Positions 1 to 11,204 of a DNA stretch of 64,000 bases are shown here, one piece after another. The position numbers were made by a program, and so were the translations under genes. The notes below the pieces were generated by a model, which was not told the DNA's origin, did not search any database, and saw only the letters and a list, made by a program, of their open reading frames with translations. Numbering within the stretch: the stretch's first letter is position 1; the number at the start of each line of letters is the position of its first letter. The stretch comes from Megascapheus bottae (taxonomy: Eukaryota > Chordata > Mammalia > Rodentia > Geomyidae): NCBI GenBank assembly GCA_024803745.1, contig JANJXV010000006.1:46593001-46657000 (forward strand), given 5' to 3'.

Positions 1-142
1 AATGAAAGATTGATATGAATTTGGTGGAAAACAAAGTTTACCAAGATGTCTGATATTTCTAGTTTGAAATCTTGGTTTTTTTGAAGCTTATATAAGTGGA
101 GAAGGGGTTATGTTCTTTAGTATATATAATAGTCATTTGCTT

Positions 143-437
143 TTTTTTCTTTTTGATGGGTCATGGGGCTTGAACTTGCCTGAGCGCTGTCCCTTAGCTC
201 TTCAGCTCAAGGCTACCACCCTACCCCTGGCCCTGGCCTGGGTGTTATTCCTGATCTCTTCAGCTTAAGGCTACTGCCCTACCCTTGAGTCAAGCCCCAC
301 TTCCCCGTTTTCTAGGGGTTAATTGGAGGTAAGAGTCTCAGGTCCTTTTGTGCCAGACTTTTGAACCTTGATCCTCAGATCTCAGTTTCCAGAGTAGCTA
401 GGATTACAGGCGTGAGCCACTGGTGCGTGCCCAGCTC
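143..437 (-). mobile_element. B1-Geo composite SINE with internal duplication
   Basis: Antisense copy: poly-T, then the Geo-like right part, then the 7SL/B1-like part ending in 'ggattacaggcgtgagccac'. The block 'gctcttcagctcaaggctaccaccctaccc' occurs twice in diverged form (about 199-228 and 258-287), as in the copies at 22532 and 54270. Confidence 0.85.
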
Positions 438-879
438 ATTTGTGCCTTCTAAGAATATGTACCACTAAATAAATACCCGGTATTCCATGCCCTGAGTGTT
501 TAGCAGTGAACAAAATAGAAAGTTTATTTGCTCTTTGTGTAAAAATTAGCATTTTAATAGCTATTGCTAAAATGTAAGACTCATTAGATGTGTCAGCACT
601 ATTCCACACTTTCTCCAGCACTATTTATACTATTTTGAAGATAGGGTGGTCCTACATAGTGAGATTCTGTCTCAAAACAAAAGAAAAAACAAAATTCCAG
701 CTAGTTGGCAGTCAGTGACAGGAGGATCATAATTTAAAGTTAACTGACGTAAAAATAAGACATTATTTCCAAAGCAAATCGGTGGTGAATACATATAAAT
801 CCAGCTATTGGGCAAGTTAAGGTGAGAGGCTTGCGATCTTAGTCTAGCTAAACAGAAAGGAGGACAACTTGCCCAAAAA

Positions 880-1867
880 ATAAACCAGAATAATCAAAAA
901 TGACTAAGACATGCTTCAAATTATAGAAAAGCTTACCTTGCATAGTTTGGTCCACACTGTCAAAAAAACCCAGAACCATTAAAGTAAACAGTTGTTAAGA
1001 AATGTTTCAGTGATTATCAATAGCATGTTTTTTAGATACTGTTGTATGAAATGAGTCTGTTTACTAGATCCTTTCCAGTCTATCGTCTAACTCTAACACA
1101 ATCATTATTATGGTGTAGCCCATTTTATGACCTCTTTTTTTTTCTATTATGCTTGGTGCTTTTTAATGTTTATATTCTGAAAGATAACAGTTTGAGCAAT
1201 TTTGTTAAAGACAATAGAAAAGTAAGGGCTTAGATGCTGAAATGATTTGGTGCCTTTATAGAACTGCTTCTGCTCTGTTATTGGGGAAGAGAAGGCACAT
1301 TTTTCTTGATATGTGGTTGGAAAAAGTTGTGGGAAACTATAGTTCTTTGGATAGTGAATAGGAAGATGATGCCACATTCAGATTTCTCTAGTGAGTCACT
1401 TTTTCGAATAATAGAATAGAATAGTTGGGAACAGAAGAAAAGCTTCCCAGAGATAAAGATGCTAGTCACAGATTTCCTATTTTAAAAGCCCTGGCCTAAC
1501 ACAATTAAATGTTTCAGCAATGTTATTTCTCAGTTACTCAACCTCAGCATTTTAAAAAGTAGACATATGAGTAAGGTTTCTGGTTATGTGTTTAATTTTG
1601 TATTTTTGAATAAAAAGTGTTTGAACAAATTTAAATTTGGTGACATATATTTGAAGTTAATAATTTAGAAGCTATTTTATTCACATTTAGTTTAAATAAG
1701 TTATCTGTACATATATCAGCAATTTTGAAAATGCTCTGAAGTATAAAGAAAAAGCACCCATATTTTCACATTGTGTAAATTTTTTGTTCTCTTTGCAAAG
1801 GCTTCAAAATACATCTTCTAATGTATTAATGTTTTAAGTGGCAAATTCAGTTTTTTGTTTTGTTTTG
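880..1867. other. Unassigned AT-rich intron
   Basis: I see no exon, recognisable repeat or long open frame with coding character. The short ORFs on both strands are AT-rich and lack domain features. Confidence 0.5.
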
Positions 1868-1868
1868 G

Positions 1869-2118
1869 GTTTTTTTTTGGTTGTGGTACTTGAACTCTGT
1901 GTGCTGTCTCTGAGCTTTTCAGCTCAGGACTAATACTCTACCACTTGAACCACAGTATGCCACTTCTGGTTTTTAGTGGTTAATTGGAGATAAGACTATC
2001 ACAGATTTTCGTGCCTACACTGATTTTGAACAGTGATCCTCAGATCTTAGCCTCCTGAATAGCTAGGATTAATCCTGAATAGCTAGGATTATAGATGTGA
2101 GCAACTGGCACCTGACCA
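1869..2118 (-). mobile_element. B1-Geo composite SINE
   Basis: Antisense and moderately diverged. It contains a local 20-bp tandem duplication (about 2053-2072 and 2073-2092, 'tcctgaatagctaggatta') in the B1 part. Confidence 0.8.
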
Positions 2119-2199
2119 AGTTCAGTTTTGTTAATTTTACATTTTTGGGCAATGAGTACTTTTTTATGTTTGTTTTTCTTGTGTATGTATGTGTGCATG

Positions 2200-2405
2200 C
2201 CTGTGCCTGCCCTGGTACTTGAACTCTAGGCATAGGTGCCATCTTTGAGCATTTTTGCCCAGGATTAGCATTCTTCCATTTGAGTCACAGCTCTAATTCC
2301 AGCATTTTTGGCAGTTAATATGAAATGAGAGTCTCACTGGCTTCAAACTACAATTCTCAGATCTCAGCCTTCTAAGTAGCTAGGATTATTTGTGTGAGCC
2401 ACCAG
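2200..2405 (-). mobile_element. Old B1-Geo SINE
   Basis: Antisense and strongly diverged. It is recognised by 'cttgaactctaggcata...', 'ttgagtcacagct' and the 3' block 'cagatctcagcc...tagctaggatta...gtgagccacc'. Confidence 0.65.
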
Positions 2406-2417
2406 CTTGCTTTATTT

Positions 2418-2440
2418 ATGCATGCATGCATGCATGCGTG
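2418..2440. repeat. (CATG)n microsatellite
   Basis: A short palindromic tetranucleotide run directly abutting the A-rich end of the following IDL-Geo SINE. Confidence 0.85.
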
Positions 2441-2622
2441 CTAGTTCTGGGCTTGGTTCAAGGCCTGAGCACTATCCTTGGGTTTTCTCAAAGCTAGAGC
2501 TCTACCACTTGAGCCACAACACCACTTCTGGCTTTTTTCTATGTGTGTGGTACCAAGGAATTGAACCTGGGTCTTCGTGAACACTAGGCAAGCACTCTAC
2601 CACTAGGTCAAACTCCTGGCCT
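2441..2622 (-). mobile_element. IDL-Geo SINE
   Basis: Antisense: 'ttctgggcttggttcaaggcctgagcac' (Geo) to 'aggcaagcactctaccactaggtcaaactcctggcc' (ID head). The poly-A end has been replaced by (CATG)n. Confidence 0.85.
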
Positions 2623-2734
2623 TTATTTTTAATATATTAGCAAAGCTTCATGAAAAATGGAGAACCTTTGAATATAGACTTATGAATGTACTAACAACAT
2701 AAGTCACACTTTTCTTTGGCTTTCTTGTTCACAG

Positions 2735-2888
2735 TGAGGAACTTGAGCCATAACTTCAGTCCAGCTCTTTTACTCGTTAGTTAGAAATAGCTTTTGTGGA
2801 TTTTTCTGCTAAGGCTTGCTTCATACTGATCCTCAGATCTGAGCCTCCTTGATTAGATAGGATTGCAGACATGAGTCAAGCTAGTTTT
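2735..2888 (-). mobile_element. Degenerate B1-Geo fragment
   Basis: Only the B1 end ('ctgatcctcagatctgagcctcc...gattgcagacatgagtc') is clear. The Geo end is badly eroded. Confidence 0.5.
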
Positions 2889-3140
2889 GATTTGTTTTTA
2901 AGTGACCTAACTTCTTGTATATTACAGTTTACTTTCAGTAAAAATTGAATGGGTTTCTTACGTATGTATAATGCATTAATAATAACAAATGATAATATCA
3001 CTGGCTACTGCCTATTAATTTGGTTTGATTAAAGCATTTAACATGAACATCTGCATATATGTCCTTGCTTATCACATTAAAACTGTTAATGACATCTGTA
3101 GAAAAATGTATTTTAATAGGTTATTTAAAGTGAAATCACA

Positions 3141-3344
3141 GGCTGGCAGTTTGGCCTAGTGGTTAAAGTGCTTGCCTAGCATGCATGAAGATCCGGGTTC
3201 GATTCCTCGGTACCACATACATAGAAAAAAGCTGGAAGTAGTGCTGAGGCTCAAGTGGTAGAGCTCTAGCCTTGAGAAAGTCCAAGGACAGTGCTCAGGC
3301 CCTGAGCTCAAGCCCAGGACTGGCAAAAAATAAAAATAAAAAAT
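3141..3344 (+). mobile_element. IDL-Geo SINE with perfect TSD
   Basis: Full length, with pol III A-box-like 'tggcctagtgg' and B box GGTTCGATTCC. It ends in an A-rich tail with T interruptions. A 14-bp target duplication (aaagtgaaatcaca) flanks it at 3127-3140 and 3345-3358, so the insertion is fairly young. Confidence 0.95.
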
Positions 3345-3509
3345 AAAGTGAAATCACAAATTGAACATTGAAAGAATAATTGTTTTGCCAATGTAATAAA
3401 ATATGTTCAAATTTGGTTTTGATTTTGTTAAACATTGTTTGCTCAAATGGCAGAGATTAATGACACTATCAGCCATTTCTATGTCCACCATAAAGAATAA
3501 CAGCTATCA

Positions 3510-3706
3510 TCTGGGGGTGAGTCACACTTGTAAATTTTGCCCTCAGGAGGCTGAGATCTTATTTTGAAGCCAACTCTGGCAAGAAAGTCAGTGAGACTTG
3601 TAGCTTCAGTTAACCACCAAAAAGCCAGAAGTTGAGTTTAGCTCAAGTGATAGAGCTTAAGCAAAAGGCCTGAATGTCCAGGTGTTGAGTTCAAGCCCTA
3701 GTACTG
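3510..3706 (+). mobile_element. Old B1-Geo SINE
   Basis: Sense and diverged: 'ggaggctgagatctta...agttaaccaccaaaaagccagaag...ctcaagtgatagagct...gttcaagccctagtactgac'. Confidence 0.65.
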
Positions 3707-3831
3707 ACCCCTAAAAAAGCCTCTAAGCTATCTCTGGCAGAGGCCGTTTAAGGAGCTTTGGAATTGGATCTTGTAGTAAATGGTAGAAATACGTACTTTC
3801 AGAACTGTAATTCTTCTCCCCCTCCCCCACC

Positions 3832-3995
3832 CTCCGATCCTGGGGCTTAAACTCAGGGCCTAAGCTCTGTCCTTGGGCTTTCTCAAGGCTAGCGCTCTTC
3901 TTCCACTTGAGCCACAGCTGGCGTACCAAAGAATCCAACCCAGGTCTTTATGCATGCTAGGTGAGCATTCTACCACTAGGCCAAACTCCAGGCTC
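3832..3995 (-). mobile_element. IDL-Geo SINE, internally deleted
   Basis: Antisense. The junction segment ('accacttctggcttttttctatgtatg') is missing between 'gagccacagctggc' and 'gtaccaaagaatcc'. Confidence 0.8.
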
Positions 3996-4854
3996 CTAGA
4001 ACTGTAATTCTTATGAGCTAGCTGATCATAATGGTTGGTTATACGTACATGAGTGTATTCTAGAGGTGGTTTTTGGAGGATTTTGCTAAGTAAAAATTTA
4101 TTACTGACGTTAATTGTATGTAGTGTATTCTTAATTCTTAAATACAAAGTTTATTTTATGATAGTGTATACGTTTTGTATTATATTATGGTGATGTATTA
4201 TAGTGAAGTTGGATTTGTTTAAACTATTGGACAGAGAAGAGCGACAAAAACAAAATACAGCATTGACAAGATTTTACCTACATCTGATAGAGTTGTGAAA
4301 ATTTCTTCTTTGAAATTTCTAATTTCTGCTGAGGTTCTAAAAACAGTAGGTAAGGGAGAACGATAGTAGGGGTTAAATTGAAATACACTTATGTATATGT
4401 GGAAATGTCACGATAAAATTTCCCTTATACAGCTAATGTATGCTGATTGTTGAAGATTTATTTTTTAGTTTTTTAATCTTCTCAGTAAGTCAAGTTTTCG
4501 GAATTCTCAATTTTAGTATTATTTGTTAGTAGAAATTTAATAATGAAAGGACAGTTATGATAGAGATATTCTTTTATGATTTCTCATTAAACTCTTAAAA
4601 TTACATTGTTGTTAATTACAACCATCTTAGTGATGGCCTTCTAATGATCTGTATATTAGTCCTTTCTTATTTTATATGTATATATAATTTGAGCCAAGAT
4701 TTTAATTTAAAAGTTTAGGGATCATATTATATGGCAGCTCTTGGAATTGTATCATGAACCCAATAGTCTTATTCCTAGGGTATAGGTGACAAATTATTGC
4801 ATTATAAATTGAATCATGTGAATCACAGAAGCTTTAAACCTTTTCTTTTTATAG
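3996..4854. other. Unassigned AT-rich intron
   Basis: I see nothing recognisable until the polypyrimidine tract and AG acceptor just before 4855. Confidence 0.5.
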
Positions 4855-4898
4855 CCCTACCTGAACCCATCCTTCCGTCCCTACAAAAAATTTACCCA
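4855..4898 (+). CDS. TENT2: TENT2 (GLD2) coding exon, fifth from last
   Basis: A 44-nt internal exon between acceptor 'ttatag' (AG at 4853-4854) and donor 'gtaagtg' (GT at 4899-4900). After two bases of a split codon it reads LPEPILPSLQKIYP, which I recognise as the vertebrate GLD2 segment after the central helical region. The frame joins the next exon exactly between codons. GLD2 is a cytoplasmic nucleotidyltransferase that adds A residues to mRNA and microRNA 3' ends, working with RNA-binding partners such as CPEB. The catalytic aspartates lie in earlier exons outside the window. Identification rests on the combined five-exon protein, not this short exon alone. Confidence 0.95.
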
Positions 4899-6283
4899 GT
4901 AAGTGTTTTTTTTATAAATTTTAATACATACTTTGTCAAGTGTATATAGAATTATTATATGTTGTATAAATGTGACTATGTAAGGCTAGTACATGATAAC
5001 ATTTTCTGTGTAGAGAGGCATTTGCCAATTAGAATATTTGAATGTTTCATGCAGTTGTTTTTTTTTTTTTTTCCCGAAAGCTTGTACTTTACTTAGTTGT
5101 TGGCAGAAAAACTGGTCATTTCTGCTAATGTGGGATTTTTTTTTTGCATGGCATGCATGCCTATTATTAAGGGATTAAATATACTTAGGTGGTTATGACC
5201 TATTTGACTTTCTTCTTGCTGGTCTATACTATTTTGTTTAGTAATTTGTTTATACTTTGAAAAGTAGGAAATGAAAATAAAAACTTGAATAAATGGGTAA
5301 TCTTTTCTCTTATACACCAGAGATAGCATTAGTATGCTATTATTAATATTATGCTATTCTTAATATTAATCTTACTGAGGCTGGAAATATTAAAGTATGC
5401 CACTGGGAAAATTTAGGAATATAATGTATTTATTCATAATGTATTCTTTTATTTCTTCTTTAGTTTTCTTGTATACTTTCTCAAATTCTGTTTCTTTGTT
5501 TTATATTGCTGACATTTTTGTTTTCTACTTTGTTCCTGATTGTCTTTAAAAATAATATTTAAGCTGCTTGTTTGGAATGATTATCTGAAATCATGTACAT
5601 TTTAATTTTGTACATATATATGTGCCTATGTATTATATGCATAAAGAGGAGCTATTTTCAAAGCATGATTAATGGTACAAAGGAGAATATGTTATCTATG
5701 TAGCATGTGTGATCAATTTCCAGAGAACTTGTATCATAAAAAATATACTTGACTTGTAACATGAATTAAATAGGGTGTAGTCCTTGATAACTGAGAACTG
5801 TCATCTTTGTTTTGGAACATTAGTTTTAAAGCACCACACATGTAACATATTACATAATCAAGGTTCACTGTAATAGAAGCAGTAGTTTTGTAGCTGTAAT
5901 GGAGGTTCTTCAGTTTTTGGTGGATCATCAACTGGGATAGACTGACAAGAACCTTCCAAAATCTGGGTCTCTTTAGAATTAAACTATTGAAGTGAGTTTC
6001 TAAGATAGCTAGTAACCAGACTTTATGCTTTTATTGTGAAAATGAAAATGTTAGCAGGTATAGAAATAAAAATTAATTTCTATATTCTTTAGCTCATACT
6101 GATCTAAGATAATGACTTTTATACTGTTTTCTTGGTCAAGGCAAAATTACAGTGGTATTTTCCTTACATCATTTTATCTAGCTCTGCAAAATTTCAGTGA
6201 TAATTATTTAAAACTTGAACAACGAGATTGTTATTTTGCAAAGAGAAAACGTTCATAATTTAATTTTTTTTATGTATAAGGGA

Positions 6284-6470
6284 TTTTTTTTTTTTTTTTT
6301 TTTGCCAGTCCTGGGCTTGAGCTCAGGACTGTCTTAAGGCTAGAGCTCTACCACTTGAGCCTCAGCACCACTTCCGGCTTTTTTCTATGTATGTGTTACC
6401 GAGGAATCGAACCCGGGTCTTCATGCATGCTAGGCAAGCACTTTAACCACTAGGCCAAACTCCCGGCCCC
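6284..6470 (-). mobile_element. IDL-Geo SINE, young-looking
   Basis: Antisense, with a long poly-T start and intact B-box complement 'ggaatcgaacccgggtc'. The Geo part lacks about 20 bases ('gcctgagcactgtccttgg'). Confidence 0.92.
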
Positions 6471-6479
6471 GGATTTTTT

Positions 6480-6700
6480 TTTTTTGAAACCAGATCTTGT
6501 TCTGCAACCCAAGATTGGCCTTTGAACTTGCAATGTTGCTTAGATTGGTCTTGAACTTTGTCTAACTAAATAATGTGCTTTAACCTCCTTACTGTTGAGA
6601 TGATAGACATGTATTGCCACATCTGGCTCTTTTTGTTGGTTTCTGGTGGCGCTGAGGACCAAACCCAAAGCTTCATCTAGGCACATATTATCCCTTCCCC
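6480..6700 (-). mobile_element. B1 plus ID fragments
   Basis: Antisense B1 ('gaaaccagatcttg...aacctccttactgttgagatgatagacatg...ccacatctggct') followed by an antisense ID-like piece ('gctgaggaccaaaccca...aggcaca'). Confidence 0.65.
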
Positions 6701-6807
6701 AAGTTAAAATATTTGGGGCAATGAATGGAGCTAAGTAGTAGAGATCTTGCTTCTCCTATGAAAGAGTCTGGGTTTAGGCCTGAACACTGTTAAAAACTTA
6801 AAAAGCA

Positions 6808-7021
6808 TGGCTGGAAGTTTGGCCTACCAACGGTAGAGTGCCTGCCTAGCATATACTAAGAACTGGGTTCAATTCCTAGGTACCAAATACATAGAAAAAG
6901 CTGGAACTGGTGCTGTGGCTCAATTGGTGGAGTGCTAACCTTGAGAAAGGCTCAGTGTCCTTGAGAAAGACAGTGCTCAGGCCCTGAGTTCAAGTCGGGA
7001 TTGGCAAAAAAATAAATAAAA
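6808..7021 (+). mobile_element. IDL-Geo SINE
   Basis: Sense. The B box is mutated to GGTTCAATTCC. A short internal repeat ('ccttgagaaag' twice, about 6938-6970) lies in the Geo part. Confidence 0.9.
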
Positions 7022-7311
7022 ACATATTTCTGTTACTCAATATGGAAGTAAGCTCCATCATGGAACTGATGGAAGAGAAATGCAATATTGTGTATCAGAA
7101 TGTCAACTTATCTATGTATGCATTATTTAGAAATTACTTCCTAGAATTTGTTGATCATTATATGTTTGGTGACTTGAAGCTCAAAGTAAGGTAGTTCTAA
7201 GAATGCAGTAAAGAGCCCTATTTTTGTTTGAAAAAATAAAAATCAAACCAGATATATACACATTTCCATTAGTATGTGACTATATAAAGTCATTAAAAGT
7301 GAACAGTAGAA

Positions 7312-7545
7312 AGCCGGGCATAATGGCTCACACCTGTAGTCCTAGCAATCCAGGAGGCTGAGATCTGAGGATCAAGGTTCAAAGCCAGCCCAGGTACTAG
7401 AGACCTGAGACTTATCTCCAATTAACCTCTAGAAAATGGGAAGAAGGGCTGTGGCTCAAGGGTAGGGTGCTAGCCTTGAACTGAAGAGCTCAGGAACAGC
7501 ACGTTAGGCCCAGAGTGCAAGCCCCATGACCCACCAAAAAAAAAA
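7312..7545 (+). mobile_element. B1-Geo composite SINE, full length
   Basis: Sense reference copy for this family. It begins 'gccgggcataatggctcacacctgtagtc' (7SL/Alu-like), has the linker 'cttatctccaattaacctctagaaaa', then a Geo-like part 'gctgtggctcaagggtagggtgctagccttga' and ends in poly-A. Confidence 0.92.
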
Positions 7546-7848
7546 GATAGTAGAGCTAAAAGAACACTGGCATTATTGACTGAGTCATTCACCAGTTTAA
7601 TAGATTCAAGCTGGATGTTTCCTGTCTTTCCCTTTAAATTATTAAAATAATTTTAGAATTTAAACAATTTTAGGTTTCATGTAAGAATATGATCATCTTA
7701 GCATCCGTGTTTAAGTTGAGTATTTCATTTTCTGTTGCTGGGAGTCTAAATAATAATAAGCAAGATCATGAAGCAGGGACTTTTAAAAATTTTTAGTTGA
7801 CCCAAAATATGCTGCCTACTTGTTGTGTATCTGCATGCTTCTTCTTTC

Positions 7849-8025
7849 TTTTTTTTTTTTTTGGCAGTCCTGGGCTTGTGCTCAGGGCCTTGGGTTTTCT
7901 CAAGGCTCGCGCTCTACCACATGAGCCACATCACCACTCTGGTTTCTTTTCTGCCAAGGAATTGAACCCAGGTCTTTGTGCATGCTAGGCAAGCACTCTT
8001 ACCAGTAGGCCAAACTCCCGGCCCA
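7849..8025 (-). mobile_element. IDL-Geo SINE
   Basis: Antisense, with a poly-T start and small deletions in the Geo part and the inter-monomer linker. Confidence 0.88.
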
Positions 8026-8071
8026 TACTTCCTATTTTCTAGACAAAGAAAATAGTATTCCAGTTTTAATC

Positions 8072-8137
8072 TGTGTGTGTGTGTGTGTATGTGTTCTAGG
8101 CAAGCACTCTTACCACTAGGTCAGACTCCCAGTCCCA
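8072..8137 (-). mobile_element. (TG)n with IDL-Geo head fragment
   Basis: A (TG)n run (8072-8088) precedes about 40 bases matching the antisense ID head 'taggcaagcactcttaccactaggtcagactccc'. Confidence 0.75.
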
Positions 8138-8340
8138 GGTTAATGTTCTTAAAAACAGAATTAGGAACCTTAGTTATAGTTGACATTGCTGCTGTTTTAA
8201 TGGATTTAAAAAAAATCTATTTCTACTTGGATGGCAGCTATTTTTTATGGTACTGTGCAAATTTTTTATGGCACTATGTCCCAGTTTTGGATATTTATTA
8301 ATTGAAGCTATCTATAGTCATTTAGTTTATTTTTTTCATT

Positions 8341-8408
8341 TAGTGTATGTATATATGTATATGTGTGTGTGTGTGTGTGTGTATAATTTTTTTGTATGTG
8401 TGTGTGTC
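8341..8408. repeat. (TA/TG)n microsatellite
   Basis: Alternating pyrimidine-purine run with a pure (GT)n core, directly joined to the following SINE. Confidence 0.9.
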
Positions 8409-8576
8409 TTTGAACTCTGGGCCTGGGTGCTGTCCCTAAGCTCTTCAGCTCAAGGCTTGAGCCACAGCCCCAAGTCTCTAGGACTTTAGTGCCTGAGCTG
8501 GCTTTGAACTACCATCTTCAGATCTCAGCCTCCTAAGTAGCTAGGATTACAGGCGTGAGCCACCATGCCCAGCTTC
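8409..8576 (-). mobile_element. B1-Geo composite SINE, internally deleted
   Basis: Antisense. The linker segment is shortened between 'cttgagccacagcccc' and 'gtgcctgagctggctttgaa'. Confidence 0.85.
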
Positions 8577-9248
8577 ATTTAGTATATTTTTGATCTCCAA
8601 CCTGGTGCTAAAGAAAAGATGAGCTATGAAAATTAATGACATAGCAAACAGAACCAACAACCTCCTCCCCTCCAAATCCCCCTTCCCATAAATGAGGAAA
8701 AAACAGTTTGTCTAACAAATTTTGGCCTGGATCACATGCCATAAATAATATGGTAAAAGTTTCCTGTATATTGCTTGTTTAATATGTGTGCTATCCTTTT
8801 TTCCCTTGTCCTTTTCAAGTTCAGTTCATGTTGATTACTGTTTTTATTAAAATACGAAGTACAAAGGCAGAATAAAACAAAAACTTAAAAATGAATACTG
8901 TTCATGTGTTGAAGCTACTCTTGTGACCTTTGAGGAGTGCTAAGTAGCAGTTAGAAAAGATTGTTTATTACTTTGTGCCTTTATATCTGTTTTGTACATC
9001 TGGTCCTTGTGGAAATAATGAAGGTGATTGATTTATAACTGTATTATATTTTGCTAGGTTGAATTATGATATGTGTACTGTTTCTGTATTTATGAGTTAG
9101 AAATCGGAGATAATAGCTAAATGATTCCCAAACCCGGTACCTTCTGGCTTACTTCTGGTGGAATCTGTAGTGGGAGATAGTCAGATTTGTAAATTTGTAA
9201 ATGTAAAGCATGCTTTAAAATGGCTTAGCTTTTTTTTCTTTTTAACAG

Positions 9249-9385
9249 GAATGTTTTAGTCCTGCTATACAGTTGCACCTTGTACATCAAGCTCCGTGTA
9301 ATGTTCCTCCTTACCTCTCAAAGAACGAATCAAGTCTTGGGGACCTCTTACTGGGCTTTCTTAAATATTATGCTATAGAGTTTGA
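9249..9385 (+). CDS. TENT2: TENT2 (GLD2) coding exon, fourth from last
   Basis: A 137-nt exon between acceptor 'tttaacag' and donor 'gtaagta'. It encodes ECFSPAIQLHLVHQAPC... through LGDLLLGFLKYYAIEF, ending two bases into the Asp codon that the next exon completes. The GDLLLGFLKYYA block is the hallmark of the PAP-associated domain, part of the nucleotide-binding central region in TUT/GLD2-type polymerases. Compared with the human protein as I remember it, the segment is almost unchanged. The phase (two bases carried over) agrees with both neighbours. Confidence 0.97.
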
Positions 9386-10420
9386 GTAAGTAAAGGTTTA
9401 AATTATTTGCTTATATATAAGCTAATTTTATAAATTAGGTTAAAGCCTGTATTAGTTCATTGTTGTGCTATAAACATGTTCACAAATGTCTAGTTTATAA
9501 GATAATAAATTGTAACAATTGCTAGCCTAGTATATTATAGTCTTTTATATTTGCTAAGTTTTAGTTGATTGCATTTGGTATCCCATTTTATGTTATGCCT
9601 TATTTTCCAGAAAGTTCTTTCTGAGTACCATAGGGTGTTTTATAGTTTGAAACATCTATTTTCTAGGAACTTAAGATTTATAGAAACTAGTACAGAGCAA
9701 ATGGGCTGGGAGTATGGTTCAAGTGGTATTGTGCCTGCCTACTCAGTATCACACAAAAAATTCTCATAGTTACCACATTTCAAAATCATATAGGAAAAAT
9801 TATAGGCTTTGTGAAATTAGATCATAGAAAGACAACTTGAAAGTATGATTTTCTACTTTTTATTTTATTTTTAATCAAAAGCAGTGTTGAAGCCGCCAGG
9901 CATTGTGGCACATACCTGTCACCCAGAATAAATGAGTTTCCACCCATATGTATGGTTCTCAAAGCCTGGCTTTTAAGAATTTTCAGCAGTAAAATGTCAG
10001 TGGACTAACTTAATATTTAGTTTGATGGGATTTAGGCTATATTGCCAGGATGGTCTTAAATTTTTAGGCTTAGTCAATCCTTCTTCCTTAGCCTCAGATG
10101 TAGATGAGATTACAGTGTGCAAGAACCTTGAATACTTGGTATGTACTAGTTGAATGGTGAAAGAAATAGAAAAATACCTTAATGTCTTGGAACTTTTATT
10201 CTACTTTGGGAGATACACAATAAACAATAAATAATAATCATAAGTAAGCAGTTGTTAGAAGCTGTAGAGAAAAAAATAGAGGAGGAAAGTAGAGAATGGG
10301 GGCCGAGGCTTAAGGCAAAAGTCAATATTGGGTAAGAAAATCAGGATGGATTATACTACTGGCGGATAAAAAGGAAATAATGCAATTCTTGACACAGTTT
10401 CAATATCTCCTTTATTACAG
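9386..10420 (+). other. TENT2: TENT2 intron
   Basis: GT...AG intron of 1035 bp. It holds old B1 fragments near 9890-9970 (sense) and 10026-10126 (antisense, 'cttagcctcagatgtagatgagattacag'). The rest is AT-rich. Confidence 0.9.
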
Positions 10421-10512
10421 CTGGAATACGCAAATGATTTCAGTTCGTGAAGCCAAAGCCATTCCAAGGCCTGATGGTATTGAATGGAGAAATAAATACA
10501 TCTGTGTGGAAG
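10421..10512 (+). CDS. TENT2: TENT2 (GLD2) coding exon, third from last
   Basis: A 92-nt exon between acceptor 'tttattacag' and donor 'gtaatt'. Its first base completes the Asp codon, giving FDWNTQMISVREAKAI, then PRPDGIEWRNKYICVE and one base of the next codon. It covers the end of the PAP-associated domain and leads into the 'ICVEEPFD' nucleotide-recognition motif, which spans the next junction. That motif is typical of non-canonical poly(A) polymerases (family form IEDPF). No premature stop or splice damage is visible. Confidence 0.97.
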
Positions 10513-10687
10513 GTAATTTTCCTGTGCTTACTATATTTACTACTTACTAGCATAGTAGTGGTAAGAGAATTACTTCATTCCAGTTTGGATTTGAGTTTAA
10601 AGTAATACATATATGTTCTGAAGTGATTACATACAATGTTAAATCTTTAATATTTGAAGTTTAGTTGTGAGAAATATTAGATTTGAA

Positions 10688-10880
10688 GGGCCCGGAGTGT
10701 GGCCTAGTGGTATAGTACTTGCCTAGTGTGTGTGGATGGAGCCCTGGGTTTGATTCCTTGGTATCGCATACACAGAAAAAGCCAGAAGTGGTGGAGGGCT
10801 AGCCCTAAGAATGATCAAGGACATTGTCTCCCCAGACCCTGAATTCAAGCCCCAGAACTGGCGGAAAGAGACAGAGATAG
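10688..10880 (+). mobile_element. IDL-Geo SINE, diverged
   Basis: Sense: 'cccggagtgtggcctagtgg...ggtttgattccttggtatcgcatacacagaaaaagcc' then a shortened Geo part. Confidence 0.85.
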
Positions 10881-11204
10881 ACCCTGTGGAGTGGAGGATG
10901 TGGAGGGCGATTGAACTTGAACATTAAATCTTTCTTGTCTCCTTCCTTTCCATTCACCTCCCTTTTTACCCTTATTCCCTTTTGTTTTTCTTTTTCTTTT
11001 TTTTCTGTTTGTAGACTATCTTATCTTGTGGGCATAAGATAAATGGAGTAATTGAGGATATGGCTATGGAGGAAGTTCTGTGAACACACACACTAAGATT
11101 TCTTTTGTTTTCCTTCTATCTTCTCTGCTCACTATTTTGTTTTTCTCCATTTTTTGGTTAGATTTCTTACCAAATTTACTGAATTAATTAATCCCCCTCC
11201 CCCC

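Larger units (their letters stand above)
1..4854 (+). other. TENT2: TENT2 intron (3' part), SINE-rich
   Basis: This lies upstream of the first TENT2 exon I can recognise. The exon at 4855 opens with two bases completing a split codon, so an upstream exon must exist. I could not find it in 1-4854, so it probably lies before the window. The stretch holds the SINEs listed separately plus AT-rich sequence. Confidence 0.75.
4899..9248 (+). other. TENT2: TENT2 intron
   Basis: GT...AG intron of about 4.35 kb. About 4904-6280 is AT-rich with no repeat I can name. The rest holds SINEs, TG/TA microsatellites and an unassigned stretch from about 8590 to the acceptor. Confidence 0.9.

Noticed and set aside
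3141..3230. tRNA gene
   Set aside because: The A/B-box-containing segment is the tRNA-derived head of the IDL-Geo SINE, with a target duplication and poly-A tail. It would not fold as a functional tRNA and recurs many times.
9890..10126. Extra TENT2 exon
   Set aside because: Sequences with weak splice-like ends are old B1 fragments, and the flanking TENT2 exons already join in frame.
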